Part shown: positions 33,762 to 41,367 of the stretch, one piece after another | How the letters are laid out: each line of letters begins with the position of its first letter | How positions within the stretch are numbered: position 1 is the stretch's first letter | Assembly: GCA_030152305.1 (NCBI GenBank) | Contig: JASKOM010000002.1 | Coordinates: 186,001-250,000 of the forward strand | DNA length: 64,000 nucleotides | DNA from: Campylobacterota bacterium | Lineage (GTDB): Bacteria; Campylobacterota; Campylobacteria; Campylobacterales; Thiovulaceae | Direction of reading: 5' to 3' | Made by a program: the position numbers and the translations under genes | Notes under the pieces: model-generated | Told to the model about the DNA's origin: nothing | Seen by the model: only the letters and a program-made list of their open reading frames with translations | Databases searched by the model: none

Positions 33762-34392
33762 GTTTCGATTTAATCAACATTAAATCTAATTCAGATAGTT
33801 TGAACCATTCACCTTTTATATTTTTATCACGAAATTCAGCATGTAAAAATGCTTCAACTGTTTTTGAATACAACTTTTTTTGATATAAAATCAATTCGAC
33901 ATCAAACGGATTAAGAGATTCAAGTTCTTTTATTCGTCTTTTAATATTGTTCGTTCGCCCAATTTTATAGAACTCATTTGTTTTGACAATATAAATACCA
34001 TCTGGTGAATTGTAACTAACTGTTTTTAGCCATTTTTCAAATTCAAGAGCGATATCAATATGAGCATAAGTTCCACCATATCTTCCTGATTTAGAATTTA
34101 TACCAATTGCATTTGTAGATTCAATCCATTGCTTAGGAGAGAGTGTAAAAGTGTTCAAACCTGCATTATTTTTAAAGGTATCGAATACTTTATCTTTAAA
34201 ATTTGGATTATTTACCTTTTCCCAAAGACCGATATATTCGATAGTTTTCTTATTTTTAATCCAATTATTGATAGTAGTCTTTGGCTCAGCTTCTTTATAT
34301 TTAGCCATATCCGTTAAAGAAATAAAATTTTCTTCATTTACTTTTGAAATTGAAATAACAATTTCTTGAACTTTGATCTGATTTGTCTTCAT
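33745..34392 (-). CDS. KilA-N domain fused to T5orf172/MUG113 GIY-YIG-like domain
   Basis: 215 residues. Residues 1-125 are a KilA-N domain (ISLTDMAKYKEAEPKTTINN, YIGLWEKVNNPNF, NAIGINSKSGRYGGTYAHID). Residues 128-215 read GIYIVKTNEFYKIGRTNNIKRRIKELE and EAFLHAEFRDKNIKGEWFKL, the GIY-YIG-like T5orf172 type. KilA-N plus GIY-YIG fusions are known in phage and large viruses; they are probably DNA-targeting. It has displaced the usual C-terminal tail, which appears as the next small gene. Confidence 0.75.
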   Translation of the reverse strand: MKTNQIKVQEIVISISKVNEENFISLTDMAKYKEAEPKTTINNWIKNKKTIEYIGLWEKVNNPNFKDKVFDTFKNNAGLNTFTLSPKQWIESTNAIGINSKSGRYGGTYAHIDIALEFEKWLKTVSYNSPDGIYIVKTNEFYKIGRTNNIKRRIKELESLNPFDVELILYQKKLYSKTVEAFLHAEFRDKNIKGEWFKLSELDLMLIKSKLEQFE

Positions 34393-34584
34393 GGCATAAT
34401 TTCACCACTTTCGAAAATTTGGTTTTGTTTTTTGCCTAATAAAAAGAGATTCCCGTCTCTGGTGAAAGACAAAAGCATTCAAATTATACAACTCCAAAAA
34501 TAAATAAAACATACAATAAGTTTAAACTTGCTTAAGAATGACTAATTTTCGTCATCCTTTAAAACAAATATTATAGATTAGAGT

Positions 34585-34640
34585 TCGCTACAATTTCGCT
34601 ATTTCAGATTTACTGATATGAATATTTTTTTAAAGGATAG
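34585..34640 (+). promoter_or_regulatory. Candidate dapA promoter and ribosome-binding site
   Basis: TTCGCTACAAT (TACAAT at 34589-34594) resembles TTCGCTATAAT before the receptor gene at 61017. AAAGGATAG lies just before the TTG start of dapA. The rest of the 251-base gap from 34393 holds a small AGAGA/TCTCT stem and no gene. Confidence 0.4.
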
Positions 34641-34643
34641 CGA

Positions 34644-35531
34644 TTGATTCGACCTCGAGGATCTATGACGGCACTTATTACTCCTTTTCGTGGCGGAGAA
34701 TTAGACGAAGGAAAATATGCTGAACTTATCGAAAGACAAATTCGTTTAGGCATTGACTGGATCGTTCCTGTTGGAACAACTGGAGAAAGTGCAACTCTTT
34801 CACATGATGAACATCGACGATGTATCGAAATTGCGGTTTTAACGGCTAAAAATTCAGCTACAAAAGTTCTTGCTGGTGCAGGAAGTAACAGCACTCGAGA
34901 AGCTATGGATTTAGCAAAATTTGCTCAAGAAACTGGTGCTGATGCAATTTTAAGTGTTGTTCCTTATTATAACAAGCCTTCTCAAGAAGGAATTTATTTG
35001 CATTATAAAGCTATTGCTAATTCTGTTGAAATTCCATTAATGCTTTATAATGTTCCATCTCGAACTGGTGTTGATATTCATGTCGATACGGTTAAACGAT
35101 TAAAAGAACGAACAAAAAATATTTTTTCAATTAAAGAAGCAACTGGCTCTATCGAACGAACCGTTGATTTATTGCATGAAATTCCTGAATTAGATTTATT
35201 TAGTGGCGACGATGCAATTAATGCTCCAATTATGTTAAGCGGTGGAAAAGGTATTATTTCCGTTACGGCTAATTTATTGCCAAATAAACTTTCAGAACTT
35301 GTCAGATTAGCTTTAAGTGGCGATGTCGAACGAGCAAGTAAATTAAATAGCGAACTTTTTGAAATTAACAAAGCTTTATTTATCGAATCAAATCCGATTC
35401 CTATAAAAGCAGTTATGTATATGGCTGGTTTATTAGATAGTCTTGAATATCGACTTCCATTGACACCGCCAAGTTTCGAAAATATGAAAAAACTTGAACG
35501 AGTATTAAATAAATATGAGGTTTTAAAATAA
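34644..35531 (+). CDS. dapA: 4-hydroxy-tetrahydrodipicolinate synthase
   Basis: 295 residues. TTG start ([14 protein letters not shown]) supported by AAAGGATAG. Key blocks: [24 protein letters not shown] (catalytic tyrosine) and FSIKEATGS (Schiff-base lysine about residue 163). It condenses pyruvate and aspartate semialdehyde in lysine/diaminopimelate synthesis. First of a run dapA-SDR-pgsA-tauE-mqnC with overlaps or no gaps. Confidence 0.96.
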   Translation: MIRPRGSMTALITPFRGGELDEGKYAELIERQIRLGIDWIVPVGTTGESATLSHDEHRRCIEIAVLTAKNSATKVLAGAGSNSTREAMDLAKFAQETGADAILSVVPYYNKPSQEGIYLHYKAIANSVEIPLMLYNVPSRTGVDIHVDTVKRLKERTKNIFSIKEATGSIERTVDLLHEIPELDLFSGDDAINAPIMLSGGKGIISVTANLLPNKLSELVRLALSGDVERASKLNSELFEINKALFIESNPIPIKAVMYMAGLLDSLEYRLPLTPPSFENMKKLERVLNKYEVLK

Positions 35532-36302
35532 ATGAGAATTAATAAAACTCTTGTTGTTAGTGGTGGCACTCGCGGAATTGGTCGAGCAATTGTTGAAGAA
35601 TATGCAAAAAATGGCTACGACATCGCTTTTACTTATAATAGCAATTCTGAAATTGCTGATCAAATGATTGTTGAATTAAGTGAAAAATATGGTGTCAAAT
35701 TAAAAGCCTATTCGTTGGATATTTTAGAACCTGAAACTTATAAAGATCTATTTTTAAAAATTGATCAAGATTTTGATCGAGTTGATGTATTTATTTCGAA
35801 TGCTATTATTTCTGGTCGTTCAGTTGTTGGCGGTTTTGCTCCATTTATGAGATTAAAGCCAAAAGGCTTAATGAATATTTATACGGCTACTGTTTTATCG
35901 TTTGTTGTTGGTGCTCAAGAAGCAACAAAACGAATGGAAAAAACTGGTGGCGGTTCGATAATTTCACTTTCTTCAACTGGCAATTTAGTTTATACTCCAA
36001 ATTATACAGGTCATGCAAATAGTAAAGCATCAGTTGAAACAATCGTTAAATATGCAGCTCACGAATTAGGCGAAAAAGGAATTCGAGTTAATGCTGTTTC
36101 TGGCGGTCCAATCGACACGGATGCTCTTAAAAAATTTCCAAATTACGAAGAAGTTAAAAGTGAAGTTGTAAAAAGATCACCACTTTCAAGAATGGGATTG
36201 CCAACTGATTTATCAGGACTTTGTTATTTTCTTTCGACTGAACAGGCAAGTTGGATCACAGGTCAAACTTTTATAATTGACGGTGGCACAACATTTGCTT
36301 AA
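35532..36302 (+). CDS. Short-chain dehydrogenase/reductase (enoyl-ACP reductase or HdhA-like)
   Basis: 256 residues. NAD(P) motif SGGTRGIGRAI near the start, VFISNAI, and the catalytic pattern SLSSTGNLVYTPNYTGHANSKAS (Y-x3-to-4-K region), ending TGQTFIIDGGTTFA. It abuts dapA and precedes pgsA, the order of dapA-hdhA-pgsA in Helicobacter. A role as enoyl-ACP reductase (FabL-like) is plausible given its length and phospholipid neighbour, but substrate is not proven. Confidence 0.78.
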   Translation: MRINKTLVVSGGTRGIGRAIVEEYAKNGYDIAFTYNSNSEIADQMIVELSEKYGVKLKAYSLDILEPETYKDLFLKIDQDFDRVDVFISNAIISGRSVVGGFAPFMRLKPKGLMNIYTATVLSFVVGAQEATKRMEKTGGGSIISLSSTGNLVYTPNYTGHANSKASVETIVKYAAHELGEKGIRVNAVSGGPIDTDALKKFPNYEEVKSEVVKRSPLSRMGLPTDLSGLCYFLSTEQASWITGQTFIIDGGTTFA

Positions 36303-36846
36303 TCTACCAAATATTCTAACTAGTTTTAGAATTTTGTTAGCCCCTTTGCTTGTTTTTATATTAACGAACGAAGGGTTTTTTATAAATCACGGTTTTGACA
36401 AAAGTTGGGTTGCATATTTTGGCGGTTTGATTTTTTTAATTGCATCTGTAACAGATTTTTTTGATGGTTTTATCGCAAGAGAATGGAATCAAAATAGCTC
36501 TTTGGGTGAGATTCTTGATCCACTTGCTGACAAAATGCTTGTTATGGGTGCTTTTTTGGCTTTAATGATAAACGGTTCAGCTTCGATTTGGGCAATTTAT
36601 ATAATTTTAATTCGAGAATTATTTATTTCAGGATTACGAATAAATGCAATTTCTGAAAATATAAATATTATCTCGGCTTCTTTGAGTGGCAAAATTAAAA
36701 CTGTTGTTCAAATGTTTGCAATTGGTTTTTTAATTATGAATTGGCAATACGGAACTGAACTTTTATATTTGGCTGTTTTATTAACTGTCTGGTCTGGAGC
36801 AGAATATACGATTTTATATATTCAGAAAGTGAGAATAAAAAAATGA
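36295..36846 (+). CDS. pgsA: CDP-diacylglycerol--glycerol-3-phosphate phosphatidyltransferase
   Basis: The track starts at TTG 36277; I prefer TTG 36295 (LLNLPNILTSFRILL), which matches PgsA beginnings, with GTG 36283 as alternative. Contains the CDP-alcohol signature DFFDGFIAREWNQNSSLGEILDPLADK (DGxxAR...GxxxDxxxD) at about residue 60, and several membrane segments. It makes phosphatidylglycerophosphate. Overlaps the SDR gene by 8 bases with the preferred start. Confidence 0.9.
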   Translation: MLNLPNILTSFRILLAPLLVFILTNEGFFINHGFDKSWVAYFGGLIFLIASVTDFFDGFIAREWNQNSSLGEILDPLADKMLVMGAFLALMINGSASIWAIYIILIRELFISGLRINAISENINIISASLSGKIKTVVQMFAIGFLIMNWQYGTELLYLAVLLTVWSGAEYTILYIQKVRIKK

Positions 36847-37646
36847 GTGAAGTATTAAATAATTTAATTTTAATTACCTCATCGATACCGATTGACTTGA
36901 TTTTATTCGGTTTATTCACTGGAATGGCTTCTGGTTTTTTCGGAATCGGTGGAGGAACAATTCTTGTTCCGACATTATTATTTGTTGGATATCAAATAAA
37001 AGATGCAATCGGTATAGCTGTAGTTCTAATGTTTTTTTCATCGATATATGGCTCTTTTTTAAATTATAAAAGCGGTTTAATCGAATTTAAAAGAGTTGTT
37101 TTGCCTGTTGGACTTGGCGGAGTAATTGGAGCTTTTGGAAGTAGATTTTTTGTCGAAGCAGTTTCGAATAAAACATTAGAAATATTATTTTTCTCGATAT
37201 TAATATATGCAATATATCGAGTTATATCTGGTGGAAAAAATATTCAAGTTGGACATCATCGTGAAATTAATAAATATTTATTATTTGTAATTGGCTTATT
37301 AATAGGCTTTTTTGCAATTTCTGTTGGTGTTGGTGGTTCGATAATTTTAGTTCCAATTTTGGCTGGATTTTTTGGTTATCCAATAAAACGAGCAATCGCA
37401 ACAGGTTTAGCTTTTGTCATGTTTTCATCGACTTCTGGAGTAATTTCATATGCAATTGCCGATAAAATAAATTATTTAGAAGCTATTTCAGTTGCAATTC
37501 CTGCATTATTTGGTGTTCGTTTTGGTATTTGGCTTGGAACTTTGACATCAGAAAAATCTCACAAAACTTTGCTATTAATTTTTTATAGTTTAATCGCAAG
37601 TTATTTAGGTTATCGAATATTTTTTGGAGTTGCTCAACATGTTTAA
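36843..37646 (+). CDS. TauE/SafE family membrane transporter
   Basis: 267 residues, about eight membrane segments in two halves. Each half carries the family's glycine-rich motif: GMASGFFGIGGGTILVPTLL and GFFAISVGVGGSIILVPILAG. Family members export sulfite, sulfonates or organic sulfur compounds; the substrate here is unknown. Starts four bases before the pgsA stop (ATGA). One 9-mer copy (36876). Confidence 0.85.
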   Translation: MSEVLNNLILITSSIPIDLILFGLFTGMASGFFGIGGGTILVPTLLFVGYQIKDAIGIAVVLMFFSSIYGSFLNYKSGLIEFKRVVLPVGLGGVIGAFGSRFFVEAVSNKTLEILFFSILIYAIYRVISGGKNIQVGHHREINKYLLFVIGLLIGFFAISVGVGGSIILVPILAGFFGYPIKRAIATGLAFVMFSSTSGVISYAIADKINYLEAISVAIPALFGVRFGIWLGTLTSEKSHKTLLLIFYSLIASYLGYRIFFGVAQHV

Positions 37647-38691
37647 TAATAAACGAATAAATAATCTTGAAGCTGTCGAGCTTATAAAAAATGCTGATTT
37701 AAAATATTTAGGCGAACAAGCTTTTAAAATAAAAAATAAATTACATCCAGACAAAATAACGACTTTTATTGTTGATCGAAATATAAATTACACGAATGTC
37801 TGTTGGGTCGATTGTAAATTTTGTGCTTTTTATAAAGATGTTAATGACGAAGAAGCCTATGTTTTATCGTTTGATGAAATTGGTAAAAAAATTGAAGAAT
37901 TATTAGCAATTGGTGGAACTCAAATTTTATTTCAAGGCGGTGTTCATCCAAAATTAAAAATCGAATGGTATGAAGAGCTTGTCGGTTGGATTAAAAATAA
38001 ATATCCATCTGTAACGATTCACGGTTTTTCGGCAATTGAAATTGATTATATTGCAAAAATATCGAAAATATCGATCGATGAGGTTTTGATTAGATTAAAA
38101 AATAAAGGTTTATCTTCGATTCCGGGGGCTGGAGCAGAAATTTTAAGCGATCGAGTTCGAGATATTATTTCGCCTCGAAAAATTGATGCTGACCGTTGGA
38201 TCGAAATTCATCGAACGGCTCATAATTTGGGAATAAAATCAACAGCGACAATGATGTTTGGAACAGTTGAAACCGACGAAGAAATCGTTGAACATTTTGA
38301 ACGAATTAGAAAATTGCAAGATGAAACAGGCGGGTTTCGAGCTTTTATTTTATGGTCTTTTCAGTCTGAAAATACTGAATTGGCTCAACAGCTTGAAATT
38401 AAAAAAAGAACTTCAAATCGATATTTGCGACTTTTAGCGATTAGCAGAATATATTTAGATAATTTTAAAAATATTCAAAGTTCATGGGTAACTCAAGGCG
38501 GATATATTGGTCAAATTGCTCTTTTATTTGGTGCGAACGATTTAGGTTCAACAATGATGGAAGAAAATGTTGTTGCATCAGCAGGTGCTTCGTTTAGAAT
38601 GGGCAAAGACGAAATGATAAAATTAATTAAAGATATCGATGAAATTCCAGCTCAACGAGACACAGCTTATAATACTCTTCAAATATTTTAA
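37639..38691 (+). CDS. mqnC: Cyclic dehypoxanthinyl futalosine synthase
   Basis: About 350 residues from ATG 37639 (MFNNKRINNLEAVEL); the track start at TTG 37624 lies inside the transporter gene. A radical SAM cluster motif CWVDCKFC is visible (about residue 55), with QGGVHPKLKIEWYE and the C-terminal GANDLGSTMMEENVVASAGA, specific to MqnC/MqnE. It acts in the futalosine menaquinone pathway. Overlaps the transporter gene end. One 9-mer copy (38076). Confidence 0.95.
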   Translation: MFNNKRINNLEAVELIKNADLKYLGEQAFKIKNKLHPDKITTFIVDRNINYTNVCWVDCKFCAFYKDVNDEEAYVLSFDEIGKKIEELLAIGGTQILFQGGVHPKLKIEWYEELVGWIKNKYPSVTIHGFSAIEIDYIAKISKISIDEVLIRLKNKGLSSIPGAGAEILSDRVRDIISPRKIDADRWIEIHRTAHNLGIKSTATMMFGTVETDEEIVEHFERIRKLQDETGGFRAFILWSFQSENTELAQQLEIKKRTSNRYLRLLAISRIYLDNFKNIQSSWVTQGGYIGQIALLFGANDLGSTMMEENVVASAGASFRMGKDEMIKLIKDIDEIPAQRDTAYNTLQIF

Positions 38692-38700
38692 AAATTAAAT

Positions 38701-38733
38701 TAATTCCAATATTAAAATAATATATTGGAATTA
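38701..38733. terminator. Terminator between mqnC and pqiA
   Basis: TAATTCCAATAT / ATATTGGAATTA, a perfect 12-bp stem with a 9-base loop between convergent genes. Confidence 0.7.
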
Positions 38734-38751
38734 AAATAAATATATTTATTA

Positions 38752-39384
38752 TTATTTACAGTCTTGCCAAAGCCATTTTGAATCGAATTTTGAAGTTGCC
38801 AACATTGTTAATATAACAACCGAAGCAAATGATAAAGTTCCTTCTCCAACTTCGACAGATGCTAAATTACCAAAATTAACCATTGCTACAAGAAGAGCCA
38901 CTACAAAAACATCAATCATTGACCATTTTCCAATAGATTCCAAAAATCGATAAATCGCTGTTTTTAATTTTAATAATGAACATAATTTTAAATCTACACT
39001 TAATAATAAAATTGTTAAAAAAAGCATTTTTAACATAGGAATTAAAATACTTGCTACGAATATTATTATCGCTAGTCCGTATGAACCAATTTCTGCAAAA
39101 TGAATTACACCTTCAAATATTGTCGATGCACTTTCTTTTCCTAATGACACGACATTCATAACTGGTAATAAATTCGCGGGAATATATAAAATAAAAGCTG
39201 ATATTAATAATGCCCACGAAATCGTCGTATCTGATTTTATATTTTTGTTTAATTTATAACCGCATTTAAAACAATATAAATTTACCTCATCGCTAATATT
39301 TTCTGGCATTTTGTTTAATTGTTTGCAAGATGGACATGAAATTAAATTTTCAGAACTTGCGATGAGGTTATTTTGTTCGTTCAT
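38752..39384 (-). CDS. PqiA-like membrane protein, second half-size unit
   Basis: About 210 residues from ATG 39384 (MNEQNNLIASSEN); the track start at 39456 lies in the upstream gene. Zinc ribbon CPSCKQLNKMPENISDEVNLYCFKCG, then four hydrophobic segments with LPVMNVVSLG and GKWSMIDVFVVALLVAMV, the PqiA repeat unit. PqiA proteins normally hold two such units in one chain; here they are two genes. Associated with envelope lipid transport together with MCE proteins, none of which is next door. 9-mer copies at 39284 and 39360. Confidence 0.8.
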   Translation of the reverse strand: MNEQNNLIASSENLISCPSCKQLNKMPENISDEVNLYCFKCGYKLNKNIKSDTTISWALLISAFILYIPANLLPVMNVVSLGKESASTIFEGVIHFAEIGSYGLAIIIFVASILIPMLKMLFLTILLLSVDLKLCSLLKLKTAIYRFLESIGKWSMIDVFVVALLVAMVNFGNLASVEVGEGTLSFASVVILTMLATSKFDSKWLWQDCK

Positions 39385-40000
39385 TTTGTAAATTTTTAAT
39401 CCATTCAAAATATATATTTGCATCGAATAATTTATGCAAAACGGCTGAAATAACAATAAGAGAAAACATCGTAATAAAAGCTAAATTTATATCTAAACTC
39501 ATATTATCTGATAATTTAATCATTGCTACTAATAGACTAACAAAAAACACTTCGAGCATTATCCAATCTTTGCTAATATTCATAAGTTTTATAAATAATC
39601 TTGAATATCTTGGTTTTTTATTTAATAAATAAATAGGAGAAACAAGCCATAAAATCGAGAAAAAATAGGTCAAAGGTGTTGAAATAATCGAGAAAAATAT
39701 TATAAAACCTATGATTGACTGTTCGTTATTAAACATTGCAAACGGAGTTTCTAATATAGAAAATTCACCGTCGAGATTACCCATTTTGAATTTTAAAGCT
39801 GGAATAGTCAAAGTTGAAAAAAATAAAATTAATCCCGTAATCGAAAGAATAAAAATATCACGAGGATCTGAAATGTGTGAAGCTATTTCACCACCGCAAC
39901 GAGGACATTCAGCTGTTTCACCGTTATTAAGTTCATTAACCGAAACTAATAAATCACAATGAGAACAAGCGATTATATTTTGAGATTTAAAAATAGACAA
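39368..40000 (-). CDS. PqiA-like membrane protein, first half-size unit
   Basis: 210 residues. Zinc ribbon CSHCDLLVSVNELNNGETAECPRCGG, then four membrane segments including IPALKFKMG and SKDWIMLEVFFVSLLVAMIKL. Overlaps the second unit by 17 bases, so the two are translationally linked and probably form one functional PqiA. Confidence 0.8.
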   Translation of the reverse strand: MSIFKSQNIIACSHCDLLVSVNELNNGETAECPRCGGEIASHISDPRDIFILSITGLILFFSTLTIPALKFKMGNLDGEFSILETPFAMFNNEQSIIGFIIFFSIISTPLTYFFSILWLVSPIYLLNKKPRYSRLFIKLMNISKDWIMLEVFFVSLLVAMIKLSDNMSLDINLAFITMFSLIVISAVLHKLFDANIYFEWIKNLQNERTK

Positions 40001-40013
40001 TTATTGAAATAAA

Positions 40014-40766
40014 TTAAGCGAGTAATTTTTGTTGTGAGTTTTCGATTTGTTGTTGAGATTCTAATTTGAGATTTTCTTTTCTGGATTCTAATTGTTTGTC
40101 AAGATAAAGCATTTGTTCAGAAACAAGTTTTGAAGTATCTTCGATAATTTTATTTTTTGTATTTACCGAAGAATCGATAAGTTGTTGCTGTCTTTTTCGT
40201 AAATCGTGAAGTTTATTTTTTATAAATTCAAGATGAATATCAACTTGACCGTTCATTAATTTTTCATAAGTTTTATGAGCCGATGAACCTTCTTTGAATT
40301 TTTCTAAATTTTCCAACATTTTTGGCATTTTCTCATTTGCGAATAATTCGTTATCTAATTTAACATCTGCCTCTATTTTCGAATAAGCATCTTCAATTTG
40401 TTGAACAATTTCAAGATGTCCATTTTCGATTAATCGTAATCTTTGTTCTGCGATAATATTTAAATCAGATAAAAGATTTTTCATAATTTCCGCCGAATGT
40501 TGAAAACTTCTAGCTTCAGCTTGAATAATTAAGCCTGTGAATTTTGCATTTAATTCTAAAAGTTCAGATTGTGAATCAGCAATTAATTTCACTCGCTTAT
40601 TTGCTAATTCTTCAGCTTTTACTCTATCAGGTTCATAAACTGTTGATGTCGTTGTTGCATTATGATTTTGATGACTATAAGATACAGAATAGCCTCCGCT
40701 ACTGCTTGAACTTCCACCACCAAATAATGATGAAATCGCACTTCCAATACTACTCCAAAAACCCAT
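40014..40766 (-). CDS. Helical coiled-coil protein of unknown function
   Basis: 250 residues, family not recognised. An N-terminal glycine/serine-rich segment (WSSIGSAISSLFGGGSSSSS) is followed by about 190 residues of predicted helix (RVKAEELANKRVKLIADSQS, LESRKENLKLESQQQ). No signal peptide. It precedes the PqiA pair by 13 bases and is probably co-transcribed with it, so a membrane-associated role is possible. Behaviour like PspA-type scaffolds is only a structural analogy. Confidence 0.55.
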   Translation of the reverse strand: MGFWSSIGSAISSLFGGGSSSSSGGYSVSYSHQNHNATTTSTVYEPDRVKAEELANKRVKLIADSQSELLELNAKFTGLIIQAEARSFQHSAEIMKNLLSDLNIIAEQRLRLIENGHLEIVQQIEDAYSKIEADVKLDNELFANEKMPKMLENLEKFKEGSSAHKTYEKLMNGQVDIHLEFIKNKLHDLRKRQQQLIDSSVNTKNKIIEDTSKLVSEQMLYLDKQLESRKENLKLESQQQIENSQQKLLA

Positions 40767-40778
40767 TTTTATATCCTT

Positions 40779-41135
40779 TTATTTAATTATATTTAGAGAA
40801 TTTAAATTTTCAATTACTTTTTTATCAAGATCAGTTTCTGAAATATTCTCTATATCAGATTTTGAATAAATAGACAAAAGTGTAATTATATTTTCTGCAT
40901 CAAGTAAAAAATATATTACTCGATAACCTCCACTTTTGCCTTTGCCGTTATCACTATTTTGAACTCGAATTTTATAACAGCTATTTCCAAGAGAAATACC
41001 AAGCTGTTTTGGGTTTTCTGAATTTGAAAGAAGATCCAAAAGATTTTTATAATCGTTTTTTATATTTTTATATTTTTTAGAAAGTGTTTTTAACTCTTTT
41101 GCAAACGATGGGACATAGTTAATTTCATAACTCAT
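40779..41135 (-). CDS. RelE/HigB-type toxin
   Basis: 118 residues from ATG 41135 (MSYEINYVPSFAKELKTLSKKYKN); the track start is upstream inside the antitoxin. Contains SCYKIRVQNSDNGKGKSGGY and RVIYFLLDAENIITLLSIYSKSD, the RelE-like core. These are ribosome-dependent mRNA interferases. Overlaps the antitoxin gene by 11 bases, the common TA order antitoxin-toxin. Confidence 0.75.
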   Translation of the reverse strand: MSYEINYVPSFAKELKTLSKKYKNIKNDYKNLLDLLSNSENPKQLGISLGNSCYKIRVQNSDNGKGKSGGYRVIYFLLDAENIITLLSIYSKSDIENISETDLDKKVIENLNSLNIIK

Positions 41136-41361
41136 GTAAAAGATCCAAAGCATTGGGTAATTTTTTACCATTTTTTTTAGCTTCTAAAACTTCTAAATAT
41201 CCATCTTTTACATTTTTAGCAATTTCATCAGCTTTTTTTAACTCTTGAGAAACAACAAATTCTTTAATTATTTTTTCTAACAACTCTTTTGTATCTGTTT
41301 TTAGCTCTTTTGCAATTTTTGTAATTTGACTTTCAAGATTTTGATTTTGAATTATTAGCAT
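41125..41361 (-). CDS. Antitoxin partner of the RelE-like toxin
   Basis: 78 residues. Helical, with a possible ribbon-helix-helix or CopG-like start (NQNLESQITKIAKELKTDTKELLEKIIKEF) and a C-terminal tail (LEAKKNGKKLPNALDLLHEL) of the kind that wraps the toxin. It begins six bases after the LRR/coiled-coil gene, so the TA pair is transcribed from that gene's promoter or from inside it. Confidence 0.68.
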   Translation of the reverse strand: MLIIQNQNLESQITKIAKELKTDTKELLEKIIKEFVVSQELKKADEIAKNVKDGYLEVLEAKKNGKKLPNALDLLHEL

Positions 41362-41367
41362 AAATTT

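Noticed and set aside
33511-33883. Plus-strand ORFs over the KilA-N/GIY-YIG genes
   Set aside because: Antisense shadows of recognisable domains.
35078-35569. 163-residue minus-strand ORF across dapA and the SDR start
   Set aside because: Long by chance because of codon bias; antisense to two well-supported genes.
36277-36294. Track start of pgsA at TTG 36277
   Set aside because: The 18 bases before TTG 36295 extend into the SDR gene and do not match PgsA N-termini; the later start fits better, though this is not certain.
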